In this document: piece by piece, positions 16,371 to 24,633 of the stretch
How the letters are laid out: each line of letters opens with the position of its first letter
How positions within the stretch are numbered: position 1 is the stretch's first letter
Position numbers and translations under genes: made by a program
Assembly: GCA_023423065.1 (NCBI GenBank)
Contig: JAFAGC010000024.1
Location: 1-40,772 of the forward strand
Reading direction: 5' to 3'
Source of the DNA: Pseudomonadota bacterium
GTDB taxonomy: Bacteria; Pseudomonadota; Gammaproteobacteria; Steroidobacterales; Steroidobacteraceae
DNA length: 40,772 nucleotides
The notes under the pieces: model-generated
Database searches by the model: none
Told to the model about the DNA's origin: nothing
What the model saw: the letters and a program-made list of their open reading frames with translations, nothing else

Positions 16371-18767
16371 ATGCGCCGAACCGGACTGCTGATCTCGATC
16401 ACTGCCTGCGTTTGCAGTTTCGCATCGATCGGGCGAGCCGCCAACACGCTGATCTGGTTCGACCATCCCGCCACCGACTGGGAAAAGGAGGCGCTGCCCA
16501 TCGGCAACGGGCGTATCGGCGCGATGGTGTTCGGTGGAATCGAATTCGACCGCATCCAGTTCTCAGAGAAATCCCTATGGACCGGCGGCCCGGGCGCGGA
16601 GGGCGGTTACGACTTCGGCCTGCCGCGGGAATCCAGGGCGGCGGCGGTGCGCTCGGTTGGCGAACGATTGCTCGACGGCTCGCAACTCGATCCCAGGCTC
16701 GTCGTCGGCGAGCTCGGCCGAAAGATGCACAACTATGGCGACTACCAGAGTTTTGGCGATCTCGTCGTCGACATCGAGCCGGGTGCGGAACCGGTGACCG
16801 AATACCGGCGCGAGCTCGATCTCGACGCCGGCGTCGCGCGCGTGAAATACCGCCAGGGCGAGATCGGTTATCGCCGCGACTACGCCGTGTCCTACCCGGA
16901 CCAGGTGTTCGTCGGCCGCTGGTACAGCACGAGCGGGCAGAAGATGCGCGTGCGTTACACGGTTCCCGGCAATCGCAGCGTCACCCGCGAGGTGACCCCC
17001 GGGCTCATCGCCGTGTCGGGCACCCTCGAGTCGAACGGCCTGCGCTATGCGGCGCTGGTGCGCGTGATCACCAACTGCGGCACGCAGACGCCGGAGGGCG
17101 ATTCGTTGCACATCGTCACCGACTGCCCGGTGACGATCATCGTCGCGGCGCGAACCAACTACCGCATGCGGTATCCGGACTACCGCGACGCCGTCGATCC
17201 GGTCGTGCTGGCCGGGAAAGACCTCAAGGCGCTCGGGAAGGAGCAATTCGGCAGCATCGCCTCCGGACACACGCGCGATCACCAGGCGCTGTTTCGGCGC
17301 CTGCGAATTTCGCTCGGCGGGAAGGCGCCGCGAATTCCGACGGACCGGTTGCGCGCGCAGTATCCCAGCGGCAACGCCGCGGCCGACCGCGCGCTCGAGG
17401 AACTCTATTTCAACTACGGCCGCTATCTACTGATCGCCGCGTCGCGCGCGGGCTCGTTGCCGGCGAACCTGCAGGGCGTGTGGAACGACAAGGCCACACC
17501 GCCCTGGAACGCCGACTACCACGTCAACATCAACCTGCAGATGAATTACTGGCCGGCCGAGTCCGCGAATCTCGCGGAGACGGCCACGCCGCTGTTCGAC
17601 TTCGTGGAACACCTCGTGCCACCCGGGCGTCTGTCCGCCGAGCGTTACTTCGGCGCGAAGGGCTGGACGCTGTTCCTCAACACCAATGCCTGGGGTTACG
17701 TGGGACCCATCGACTGGCCGACCGCGTTCTGGCAACCGGAAGCCTCCGCCTGGCTCGCGCAGCACTTCTACGAGCACTACTTGTTCAGCCGTGACGGGGA
17801 TTTCCTGAAGAAGCGCGCCTGGCCGGTGATGAAAGGCGCGGCGGAGTTCTGGCTCGACGCGCTGGTCACGGATCCGCGCGACGGCACACTCGTCGTCTCG
17901 CCCAGCTACTCGCCCGAGCACGGGCCGTTCACGGCCGGCGCCGCGATGTCGCAGCAGATCGTCGCCGACCTGTTCACCAACACGGTCGCCGCGGCGGAAC
18001 TTGCCGGGGACGAGGCATTCGGCAAACGCGTCGCGGATGCGCTCGCGAAACTCGACCGTGGATTACGCGTCGGCAAATGGGGGCAGCTCCAGGAATGGAA
18101 GGTCGACCTCGACGATCCGAAGAGCGATCACCGGCATGTATCGCACCTGTTCGCGCTGCATCCGGGCAACGCGATCGGCGCGCACACGCCGGACCTCGCG
18201 CAGGCGGCGCGGGTCACGCTCGATGCGCGCGGGGACGCGAGCACGGGCTGGAGCCGCGCATGGAAGATCAATTTCCGGGCGCGCCTGCTCGACGGCGAGC
18301 GCGCGCACAAACTACTCGAAGGCCTGCTGCGCGACAGCACGCTGCCGAACCTCTGGGACACGCACCCACCGTTCCAGATCGACGGGAACTTCGGCGCGAC
18401 GGCCGGCATGGTCGAGATGCTGCTGCAGAGCCACAACGGCGAGATCGCGATCCTGCCCGCGCGTCCGGCGGCCTGGAACAAGGGCGAAGCGGTCGGGCTG
18501 CGCGCGCGCGGCGACGTCACGGTGGACTTCGCCTGGGACGAGTGCGGCCCGCGCGAGATCCAGTTCGTGACCGGCCGCGACGGCCCGATCGCCGTCCGCT
18601 CGCCGATGTTTGCCGGGGAGTTCGTCGTTGCGAGGGAATCTTCGAAGCCGGGGCGGATGACGGGTGAGGGCGAGCGCCGCGCTTTCGTCGCCAGGCGGGG
18701 CGGCGTGTACGTTTTTCAGCGCGGCGAGGCGGCCGGCGCCGGCTGCGACGCCACGCCGGCGTCGTGA
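16371..18767 (+). CDS. Secreted GH95 alpha-L-fucosidase (or related GH95 glycosidase)
   Basis: 798 residues. Residues 1-23 form a signal peptide ending GRA-A, so the enzyme is exported. The GH95 N-terminal beta domain starts at WFDHPATDWEKEALPIGNGRIGAMV. The (alpha/alpha)6 catalytic domain contains NLQGVWNDK and WNADYHVNINLQMNYWP with N386 and N388 (the asparagine pair that with an aspartate forms the base in characterised members), an E in SPSYSPEHGPF as the acid candidate, and QIDGNFGATAGMVEMLLQS near the end. Most GH95 members cleave alpha-1,2-fucose; some act on galactose. AGGGAG eight to thirteen bases before ATG is a good ribosome site and TATGAT further up is a possible -10. No sugar transporter is adjacent. 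Confidence 0.93.
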   Translation: MRRTGLLISITACVCSFASIGRAANTLIWFDHPATDWEKEALPIGNGRIGAMVFGGIEFDRIQFSEKSLWTGGPGAEGGYDFGLPRESRAAAVRSVGERLLDGSQLDPRLVVGELGRKMHNYGDYQSFGDLVVDIEPGAEPVTEYRRELDLDAGVARVKYRQGEIGYRRDYAVSYPDQVFVGRWYSTSGQKMRVRYTVPGNRSVTREVTPGLIAVSGTLESNGLRYAALVRVITNCGTQTPEGDSLHIVTDCPVTIIVAARTNYRMRYPDYRDAVDPVVLAGKDLKALGKEQFGSIASGHTRDHQALFRRLRISLGGKAPRIPTDRLRAQYPSGNAAADRALEELYFNYGRYLLIAASRAGSLPANLQGVWNDKATPPWNADYHVNINLQMNYWPAESANLAETATPLFDFVEHLVPPGRLSAERYFGAKGWTLFLNTNAWGYVGPIDWPTAFWQPEASAWLAQHFYEHYLFSRDGDFLKKRAWPVMKGAAEFWLDALVTDPRDGTLVVSPSYSPEHGPFTAGAAMSQQIVADLFTNTVAAAELAGDEAFGKRVADALAKLDRGLRVGKWGQLQEWKVDLDDPKSDHRHVSHLFALHPGNAIGAHTPDLAQAARVTLDARGDASTGWSRAWKINFRARLLDGERAHKLLEGLLRDSTLPNLWDTHPPFQIDGNFGATAGMVEMLLQSHNGEIAILPARPAAWNKGEAVGLRARGDVTVDFAWDECGPREIQFVTGRDGPIAVRSPMFAGEFVVARESSKPGRMTGEGERRAFVARRGGVYVFQRGEAAGAGCDATPAS

Positions 18768-18896
18768 TGCACTGCGGGATGGCGCGGCGCACCCGGGAAA
18801 TTTGCGCCAGGGGTGGGAGAATCGGCCGGCTGGCGACAGAATAGATAGAGCGCCGTCCGCCGAAATCTAACTAACGCGGCGCCCCGGGAGTTTCCC

Positions 18897-19910
18897 ATGA
18901 GCCCGCCCGTAAAGGTCTGCCACGAACGTCCGCTGCCGACGGAACAGATGCGCGCCCAGGCGACCGTGCGCCGCGGTGGTGCGACGCGTGCCATCATCGT
19001 CGCGCGCAAGATGTGGATCAACGGTTCGACGCTGCGGGTGCGCTTCATGGGCGGGACGCCGCAGGAGCAGAACACCGCGCGCCAGGAAGCCGGCTGGTGG
19101 GCACAGCACGCCAACCTGAAGTTCGTGTTCACCGACGACCCGGACGCCGAGATCCGCATCGCCTTCGATCCCGACGACGGCGCGTGGTCGTACATCGGCA
19201 CGGATTGCCGCCAGATCCCGATCTCGTCGCCCACGATGAATCTCGGCTTCCTCGACGGCGGCACTGCCGCCCACGAGTTCGGACACGCCATCGGTCTCGG
19301 CCACGAGCATCAGAATCCCTCCGGCGGCATCGAGTGGAACGAGGAGGTCGTGATCGAAGATCTCAAGGGCCCGCCCAACTTCTGGGACGAGGCCACGATC
19401 CGTCACAACGTGCTCGAGAAGTATTCGGTCGATCAGATTCGCGGCACGCAATTCGATCCAGACTCGATCATGTTGTATTTCTTCCCGGATAGCTGGGTGA
19501 AGAGCGGCGAGGGCACCAAGGCGAATTCCGTCCTGTCGGATCTCGACAAGGCGTTCATCGCGAGCGCGAAGGCCTACCCGAAGATCGCGAAGCCCGTCAC
19601 CGCCATCTCCGTGAATGCGAAGTCGGCCACGCGCGCCGCCATCGGCAAGGGCGGCGAGGAGGACGTGTTCCAGTTCGAGGCGAAGAAGGCCGGCAACCAC
19701 GTCATCTCCACCAGCGGCAACACCGACGTGGTATTGAAGCTGTTCGGCCCGAACGATCAGACCCGGCTCATCGCCGAGGACGACGACAGCGGAGTCGGCG
19801 TCAACGCGCGCATCCAGGCGAGCCTCGTGCCCGGGACCTATTTCGCGCAGGTGCGGCACTATCGTCCGACCGGGACCGGAAAGTATTCGATTCGCGTGCA
19901 GCGCGGCTGA
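18897..19910 (+). CDS. Matrixin/astacin-like zinc metalloprotease with C-terminal PPC domain
   Basis: 337 residues. HEFGHAIGLGHEH supplies the metzincin zinc motif (H126, E127, H130, H136) and SIMLYFF is the Met-turn. The N-terminal 100 residues contain the matrixin-like strand region (MWINGSTLRVRFMGG). Residues about 235-337 form a pre-peptidase C-terminal beta-sandwich (VFQFEAKKAGNHVIS to YSIRVQRG), a domain normally found on secreted proteases. Curiously, no signal peptide or lipobox is visible after ATG 18897, which has GGGAG as ribosome site. Either the start is further upstream in non-ORF sequence, export uses another route, or the enzyme acts inside. It stands alone between GH95 and the acyl-CoA dehydrogenase. 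Confidence 0.88.
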   Translation: MSPPVKVCHERPLPTEQMRAQATVRRGGATRAIIVARKMWINGSTLRVRFMGGTPQEQNTARQEAGWWAQHANLKFVFTDDPDAEIRIAFDPDDGAWSYIGTDCRQIPISSPTMNLGFLDGGTAAHEFGHAIGLGHEHQNPSGGIEWNEEVVIEDLKGPPNFWDEATIRHNVLEKYSVDQIRGTQFDPDSIMLYFFPDSWVKSGEGTKANSVLSDLDKAFIASAKAYPKIAKPVTAISVNAKSATRAAIGKGGEEDVFQFEAKKAGNHVISTSGNTDVVLKLFGPNDQTRLIAEDDDSGVGVNARIQASLVPGTYFAQVRHYRPTGTGKYSIRVQRG

Positions 19911-19930
19911 GTCGCTGGCCGGGGTGAGGA

Positions 19931-19951
19931 GGCGCAGGCTAATCTTGCGCC
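19931..19951 (+). promoter_or_regulatory. TAATCT box and small hairpin just before the acyl-CoA dehydrogenase start
   Basis: TAATCT at 19940-19945 lies seven bases before ATG 19953, a -10-like placement suggesting a leaderless message. Alternatively GAGGA at 19926-19930 could be a ribosome site brought near the ATG by the 6-base stem GGCGCA (19931-19936) / TGCGCC (19946-19951). The two readings exclude each other. Confidence 0.3.
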
Positions 19952-19952
19952 C

Positions 19953-21095
19953 ATGAATCCCTACGTCATTCCGTGGATGGACGACGACCTCGAAGTGTTT
20001 CGCGACACCGTCGTGCGTTTCATCGAATCCGAGATGGTTCCGAACGACGCGCGCTGGCGCGCGCAGCACCACGTCGACCGCGAGACCTGGCGCAAGGCCG
20101 GCGAAACCGGGCTGCTGTTGCTCGACGTGCCCGCCGGATACGGCGGTGGCGGCGGCGATTTCCGCCACGAAGCGGTGATGTACACCGAACTCGCGCGTCG
20201 CGGTCTCGGCGCGTTCGGCCAGGGCGTGCACAGCATGTGCGCGCACTACGTGCTCAATCACGGCACGGAGGAGCAGAAGCAGCGCTGGCTGCCGCGCATG
20301 GCCGCGGGCGAGCTCATCGGCGCGATCTGCATGACCGAACCCGGGACGGGTTCGGATCTGAAAGGCATCAGGACGCGTGCGACGAAGCAGGGCGATCATT
20401 ACGTCGTCGACGGCGGGAAGACGTTCATCACGAACGGCTTCCTCGCCGGGCTGCTCATGCTCGTGGTGCGCACCGATCCGGACCGCAACAAGGGCCTGTC
20501 CATCCTGATGGTGGAGACCCAGGATCTCGCCGGCTATCGCGTCGGACGCGTGCTCGACAAGATGGGGCTGCATGGGCAGGACACCTCCGAGCTGTTCTTC
20601 GAGGGTGTGAAGGTGCCCGCGGACTGCCTGCTCGGTGGCGTCGAGGGTGAGGGCATGCATCAGCTCATGCACGATCTGCCCTACGAGCGCACGGTCATCG
20701 CGGTGGGTGCCGTGGGTGCGATGGAAGGCGGCATCGACGAGACATTGAAATACGTGCGCGAGCGCAAGACCTTCGGCAAGCCGGTGTGGGACTACCAGAA
20801 CACGCGCTTCAAGCTGGCCGAGCTCGCGAGCATCGCGCGTATCGCGCGTGTGTTCTCGGATCGCTGCGTCGTCGATCTCGTCGCGGGCAAGCTCGACACC
20901 GAGACCGCGTCGATGGCCAAGTGGTGGACCACGGACATGCAGCAGCAGGTGCTCGACGAGTGCGTGCAGCTGCACGGCGGCTACGGCTATATGAACGAAT
21001 ACCTCGTATGTCGGCTGTTCGCGGATTCGCGCGTGCAACGCATCTACGGCGGCACGAACGAGATCATGAAAGAGGTCATCGCCCGGGGGCTCTAG
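19953..21095 (+). CDS. Acyl-CoA dehydrogenase, long-chain type
   Basis: 380 residues with the standard three-part fold. FAD and substrate motifs are ICMTEPGTGSD and FITNGFLA, with HGGYGYMNEY and RIYGGTNEIMKEVI near the C-terminus. The position that carries the catalytic glutamate in medium-chain enzymes (YEGT) is Gly here (YGGT), while E245 in DLPYERTVIA sits where long-chain and isovaleryl enzymes keep their base. The enzyme would make 2,3-enoyl-CoA and pass electrons to ETF. Downstream genes on the same strand are conserved unknowns with no beta-oxidation enzymes, so the pathway is not shown by context. The next gene begins two bases after the stop. Confidence 0.95.
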   Translation: MNPYVIPWMDDDLEVFRDTVVRFIESEMVPNDARWRAQHHVDRETWRKAGETGLLLLDVPAGYGGGGGDFRHEAVMYTELARRGLGAFGQGVHSMCAHYVLNHGTEEQKQRWLPRMAAGELIGAICMTEPGTGSDLKGIRTRATKQGDHYVVDGGKTFITNGFLAGLLMLVVRTDPDRNKGLSILMVETQDLAGYRVGRVLDKMGLHGQDTSELFFEGVKVPADCLLGGVEGEGMHQLMHDLPYERTVIAVGAVGAMEGGIDETLKYVRERKTFGKPVWDYQNTRFKLAELASIARIARVFSDRCVVDLVAGKLDTETASMAKWWTTDMQQQVLDECVQLHGGYGYMNEYLVCRLFADSRVQRIYGGTNEIMKEVIARGL

Positions 21096-21097
21096 CC

Positions 21098-21478
21098 ATG
21101 AAGAAAAGCGCCGAGGTCGATGCGTACATCGCAGCGTTTCCCACGGAGTTGGCGGCGCGGCTTTCGCGGGTGCGCCGCGCGATCCGAGCCGCGGCGCCGA
21201 ATGCGACCGAAGGCATCAGCTACCGCATCCCCGCGTATCGACAGAACGGCATCCTGGTCTATTTCGCGGGATTCCGTCATCACATCGGGCTGTTTCCGCC
21301 CGTGCGCGACGCGGCCATCGCGAAGGCCGCGAAGAAATACGCGGGGCCGAAGGGAAACCTGAGATTCCCGCATGCCGAGCCGTTGCCGCTGCCGCTCATC
21401 GCGCGCATCGTGCGGTTTCAGGTCAAGCAGGATGCGACGCGAGGCGCCGGCGCGAAGCAAAAGAAACGCGGTTCATGA
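21098..21478 (+). CDS. DUF1801 (YdhG-like) protein
   Basis: 126 residues from ATG 21098, two bases after the acyl-CoA dehydrogenase stop. The pattern DAYIAAFPTELAARLSRVRRAIRAAAPNA, then ISYRIPAYRQNG, GFRHHIGLFP and GNLRFPHAEPLP is that of the DUF1801/YdhG family, small soluble alpha/beta proteins with an unknown role. The tail is Lys/Arg-rich. Translational coupling with both neighbours (next start overlaps the stop as ATGA) places it in the same message. Confidence 0.88.
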   Translation: MKKSAEVDAYIAAFPTELAARLSRVRRAIRAAAPNATEGISYRIPAYRQNGILVYFAGFRHHIGLFPPVRDAAIAKAAKKYAGPKGNLRFPHAEPLPLPLIARIVRFQVKQDATRGAGAKQKKRGS

Positions 21479-22233
21479 GCGACGGCATCCGCCAGATTGC
21501 CGAGACCCGCTTCGCCTGCGCGAATTGCGAGACGCCCCTGCAGTCCGGGCAGCGGTTTTGCGGCCACTGCGGCCAGCGCGCGCATGCCGGTCGCCTCACG
21601 ATGCGCCAGATCGGGCACGATATCCTGCATGCGCTGACCCACGCCGATCACAGTATCGTCGCGCTCGTCGGGCAGCTCGCTTACCGCCCCGGGTACGTGG
21701 CGCGCGAATACGTCGACGGCAGGCGCAAGAAACACTTCGGGCCGTTTCCGTTCGTCGTGATCTCGGTGAGTCTCGCGAGCTTCATGATCTACCTGACGGG
21801 TGTGCACTTCTTCTCGCCCATCACCGAAAGCGGCGCGGCGGGCTTCCTGCAGCGGCACGTGAACGTCGTCATCGTGTTGCAGATGCCGTTCCTCGCCGGT
21901 TGGTGCGCGCTGCTGTTCTGGACATCGCGGCTGAACTACGCCGAGCACCTGGTGCTCGCGGCGTACACCTCGGGTTTCCGCATGTTGTTCCTGGGGCTCA
22001 TCACCACGCCCATCATGTATTTCGCGAAGCTGGACCCCGGCAACCTCACGGTCGCGCCGCTGTATTACGGGCTCTGGATGATCTACTTCAGCGTGGCCGC
22101 CGTGCAGTTCCATCGCGGCAACCTGCTGTGGACGGTGATTCGCGCGGTGGTCGCCGCCGCGCTCGCGCAGCTGTCGACGATCCTGCTGATCTACCTGTTC
22201 ATCATCCTGTACGCACATTCCGGCGCTCCCTAG
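21475..22233 (+). CDS. DUF3667 membrane protein with N-terminal zinc ribbon
   Basis: 252 residues. A zinc ribbon opens the protein (C15, C18, C29, C32 in CANC and CGHC), then comes the family block ILHALTHADHSIV and GYVAREYVDGRRKKHFGPFPFVVIS, followed by five or six hydrophobic helices to the C-terminus. DUF3667 proteins are inner-membrane proteins of unknown function. The ribbon would face the cytoplasm. Its start overlaps the DUF1801 stop. Confidence 0.87.
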   Translation: MSDGIRQIAETRFACANCETPLQSGQRFCGHCGQRAHAGRLTMRQIGHDILHALTHADHSIVALVGQLAYRPGYVAREYVDGRRKKHFGPFPFVVISVSLASFMIYLTGVHFFSPITESGAAGFLQRHVNVVIVLQMPFLAGWCALLFWTSRLNYAEHLVLAAYTSGFRMLFLGLITTPIMYFAKLDPGNLTVAPLYYGLWMIYFSVAAVQFHRGNLLWTVIRAVVAAALAQLSTILLIYLFIILYAHSGAP

Positions 22234-22245
22234 AGAGGAAAGCTC

Positions 22246-22740
22246 GTGTCCAACTACCGTCTCGCCCAACTCAACATCGCGAAGCTCAAGGCGCCGATCG
22301 ACAGTCCCGAGCTCAGGGACTTCGTGGACAATCTCGACCGGATCAACGCGCTCGCCGAAGGTTCTCGCGGGTTCGTCTGGCGCCTCGTGGGCGAAGGCAA
22401 CGATGCGACCTCGCTACGCCCGTTCGGCGACGACGTGATCGTGAACATGTCGGTGTGGGCGGATATGGACGCGCTGCGTGCGTTCGTCTACGCCTCGGCG
22501 CATACGTCGGTCATGAAGCGCCGCCGCGAATGGTTCCTGCGCATGGCAGAGGTGTACCTGGTCCTGTGGTGGGTGCCGGCAGGGCACGAGCCGAGCGTCG
22601 ACGAGGCGGCGGCGCGGCTCGCCCGATTGCGCGAACTCGGCCCGACGGCGGAAGCCTTCACGTTCGGCGAGCCGTTCCCGGCGCCGGATGCGACGGCCGG
22701 GCACGCGCCGGTTCCGTTCAAGGATGGTTGCCCCGCATGA
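22246..22740 (+). CDS. DUF3291 family protein
   Basis: 164 residues, GTG start at 22246 preceded by AGAGGA at a good distance. LAQLNIAKLKAPIDSPELRDFVDNL and INALAEGSRGFVWRL, then VNMSVWADMDALRAFVY and KRRREWF match DUF3291, a dimeric ferredoxin-like fold related to small monooxygenases of the ABM type. No cofactor motif can be read, so activity is not claimed. Its stop overlaps an 18-codon reading frame at 22737. Confidence 0.85.
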   Translation: MSNYRLAQLNIAKLKAPIDSPELRDFVDNLDRINALAEGSRGFVWRLVGEGNDATSLRPFGDDVIVNMSVWADMDALRAFVYASAHTSVMKRRREWFLRMAEVYLVLWWVPAGHEPSVDEAAARLARLRELGPTAEAFTFGEPFPAPDATAGHAPVPFKDGCPA

Positions 22741-22793
22741 AACCGCGGTTCTTCGCGCTCCTGATTGGAACCCGCAAGACGCAGCACATATGA
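22737..22793 (+). CDS. Possible 18-residue coupling peptide
   Basis: ATG 22737 overlaps the DUF3291 stop as ATGA, and the frame MKPRFFALLIGTRKTQHI ends at a TGA that overlaps the next gene's ATG at 22790, again as ATGA. It could serve to carry ribosomes across a 50-base gap rather than make a functional peptide. Coding is not certain. Confidence 0.35.
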   Translation: MKPRFFALLIGTRKTQHI

Positions 22794-23080
22794 ACGAATC
22801 TCCACGACACCTTCGCCTCGGCTCGAAGGTGCGCGGCATCCTCATCGGCGTCATGCTGTTCGTATACGGGTTCCTGGTCCAGCAACCCGGTGCCGGGTTC
22901 ATCGAGGGGCTGCTGATCGCCGCGGCGCTGCAGGGCGGTGTGCTGCTGATGCGGCGCTACGCGCCCGAAGCACTCGGGCCGCAGGCGACCTACGTCCTCG
23001 AACTCATCGCCGATGGCGTCACGATCCTGCTGTTCGCGATCGGCGTGTTCGACACCATCGCGCGGCCGGTGGATGTGTGA
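22790..23080 (+). CDS. Small membrane protein, unknown
   Basis: 96 residues from ATG 22790. Three hydrophobic segments (about 16-30, 36-52 and 70-88) alternate with short charged stretches, so it is an integral inner-membrane protein. No family was recognised. It is the last gene of the plus-strand run beginning with the acyl-CoA dehydrogenase, and only four bases separate its stop from the stop of the convergent DUF4252 gene, leaving no room for a separate terminator. Confidence 0.7.
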   Translation: MNESPRHLRLGSKVRGILIGVMLFVYGFLVQQPGAGFIEGLLIAAALQGGVLLMRRYAPEALGPQATYVLELIADGVTILLFAIGVFDTIARPVDV

Positions 23081-23084
23081 CGCT

Positions 23085-23669
23085 TCAGGTCTTCTTTTTC
23101 GGCGCCGGTGGTTTGGCCTCGATCTCGAGCTCCGGCACACCGAACTTGCCTTCGAGACTGTGCAGCTGCGCGAGATCGATCGAGCCTACGATGTTCACGA
23201 TCGTGAACTGCCGCGGCTCGCTCGCGATGATCGCGAGTCCCTGCGCGCGGTCGCCCTCGATCAGCACGAACACGTCGACGTCCGTCTGATCCTTGCGGCT
23301 GCGGGCCTCGACGATGCGCGACCAGCCCGGCGCGGACAGCTGCCTGCGCACGGCCTCGACGTCGCCCTTGGGGTAGGCGAAATCCTCGTCGAACGTGAAG
23401 CTGCGCACGAAGACGCCCGAGAGGCCGGTGCACACCTTCTTTGCCTCGGCCTCTTCGGGATCCGCGGCATCGAGGAAGCGGCAGCCGATGCCGAGCAGCT
23501 TCGAGTCGAGCGTCACGTTTACCGATTCACTCGCCTTCTCGGCGAGACCGGCGAACTCGGGAATGCGCAGCTGGCCCTTGATGTTAGCCGTCTGGGCTTG
23601 CGCGGTTCCCGCGATTGCCAGACCCGACAAACCGAGGATGGCGGTCAACAAAATCGCGCGCGCGTTCAT
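23085..23669 (-). CDS. DUF4252 exported protein, first paralogue
   Basis: 194 residues with a signal peptide (about 1-26, ending AQAQ). The mature part has the DUF4252 pattern: LRIPEFAGLAEKASESVNVTLDSKLL, VRSFTFDEDFAYPKGDVEAVRRQL, VDVFVLIEGDRAQGLAIIASEPRQFTIVNIVGSIDLAQL. It ends in a short lysine-rich tail. It is the last gene of an operon with the anti-sigma and sigma genes, and a second DUF4252 gene starts the operon. The two share the block (V/R)ASEPR(Q/E)FTIVNI(V/I)G. Function of the family is unknown; a periplasmic role under control of the sigma factor is inferred. Confidence 0.88.
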   Translation of the reverse strand: MNARAILLTAILGLSGLAIAGTAQAQTANIKGQLRIPEFAGLAEKASESVNVTLDSKLLGIGCRFLDAADPEEAEAKKVCTGLSGVFVRSFTFDEDFAYPKGDVEAVRRQLSAPGWSRIVEARSRKDQTDVDVFVLIEGDRAQGLAIIASEPRQFTIVNIVGSIDLAQLHSLEGKFGVPELEIEAKPPAPKKKT

Positions 23670-24058
23670 GAGCGGTTCTCCTCGTCGATCGCGCCCTTGG
23701 CGGGCGTCTGCACCGCCTGGTAGGCGAGATCCAGTTTTTCACTAGTCAGTCGCAAGGCCTGCAGCAGCTCGCGGCGCGCGGCGAGCCCTTCCTCGCGCGC
23801 GATGCGTTCGTCGCGCACCTCGGCCATGTGTGTGCCGACCAATACCGCGACCAGGAGCGAGGCCGCGAGCGCGCCGGGCATCCAGTAGCGTCGCGGTGCG
23901 CGCACGGGCGCTTCGGGGGCGCGCGCGGGGACGGGTACGACGGTCGGCGCGGCGACCTCGCGTGGCGGCAGCGAGCGCATGATGCGATCCGCGAGCCCCT
24001 CGGGGGCATCCACCGGGCGCAGCGCATTGCGCAGTTCGTTTTCGAAATTCTCGTTCAT
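23666..24058 (-). CDS. Single-pass membrane anti-sigma factor candidate
   Basis: 130 residues. A short cytoplasmic N-terminus (NENFENELRNALRPVDAPEGLADRIMRSL) precedes a proline-rich linker, one transmembrane segment near residues 60-78 (WMPGALAASLLVAVLVGT), and a periplasmic helical tail with heptad-like charge pattern. There is no zinc-binding HxxxCxxC motif. Position directly after the sigma gene, with ATGA overlap on both sides, makes an anti-sigma or sigma-partner role likely, though the sequence by itself proves little. Confidence 0.7.
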   Translation of the reverse strand: MNENFENELRNALRPVDAPEGLADRIMRSLPPREVAAPTVVPVPARAPEAPVRAPRRYWMPGALAASLLVAVLVGTHMAEVRDERIAREEGLAARRELLQALRLTSEKLDLAYQAVQTPAKGAIDEENRS

Positions 24059-24618
24059 GGTTCCTCGCAATCCACGACATGCGCGCCAACCAGTCGACGC
24101 CGCAAGGCCGTGAGCGATCTCTTGATGTGACTCTTCACCGTGTTCACCGGCATGTCGAGCGCCTGGGCGACCTCGGCCACGTCGCAATCCTCCTGGTACC
24201 GAAGCAGCATCACCGCGCGCGCCTGCGGCGCGAGCTCGCCGATCAGTTTCAGCAGCGCGCGATCGCGCAGCGGATCCGCTTCGGGATCCTGCGCGGCGAT
24301 GTCCTCGTCGTCGGCGAGCGGTTGTGTCTGCGTATGCGCCGGGCTGCGCAGCCGGTCGATCGCGAGGTTCGCGGCGACGCGGCGCAACCAGAATCCCAGG
24401 TGCTCGGCCGACTCGATCGAATCGAGCTTGCGATAAAGCTGCAGGAACACGTCCTGAGCGAGATCTTCCGCCGCATCGCGCCGGTTGAACATGCGCAGGC
24501 CGATGCTGTACACGGAGGACTGGTGCTGCCGCACGAAACTCGCGAACGCCTCGGCGTCGCCCGCGCGCGCCCGGGCCAGCAACGTGTCAGTCATGTTTCG
24601 CGCGGCGCTGGGATTCAC
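24055..24618 (-). CDS. ECF RNA polymerase sigma factor
   Basis: 187 residues from GTG 24618 (ATG 24594 is an alternative eight codons on). Region 2 is AFASFVRQHQSSVYSIGLRMFNRRDAAEDLAQDVFLQLY and region 4 is the helix-turn-helix DVAEVAQALDMPVNTVKSHIKRSL; the linker is acidic (ADDEDIAAQDPEADP). This is the two-domain layout of extracytoplasmic function sigma factors. It lies between two DUF4252 genes and upstream of the membrane partner gene, so it very probably controls its own operon. A candidate promoter precedes the first gene at 25222-25251. Confidence 0.93.
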   Translation of the reverse strand: MNPSAARNMTDTLLARARAGDAEAFASFVRQHQSSVYSIGLRMFNRRDAAEDLAQDVFLQLYRKLDSIESAEHLGFWLRRVAANLAIDRLRSPAHTQTQPLADDEDIAAQDPEADPLRDRALLKLIGELAPQARAVMLLRYQEDCDVAEVAQALDMPVNTVKSHIKRSLTALRRRLVGAHVVDCEEP

Positions 24619-24633
24619 GGCGAATCCGCATTC

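Noticed and set aside
18867..21038. A 723-codon open frame antisense to the protease and acyl-CoA dehydrogenase genes
   Set aside because: It spans two well-supported genes and shows only low-complexity His/Arg/Asp-rich sequence.
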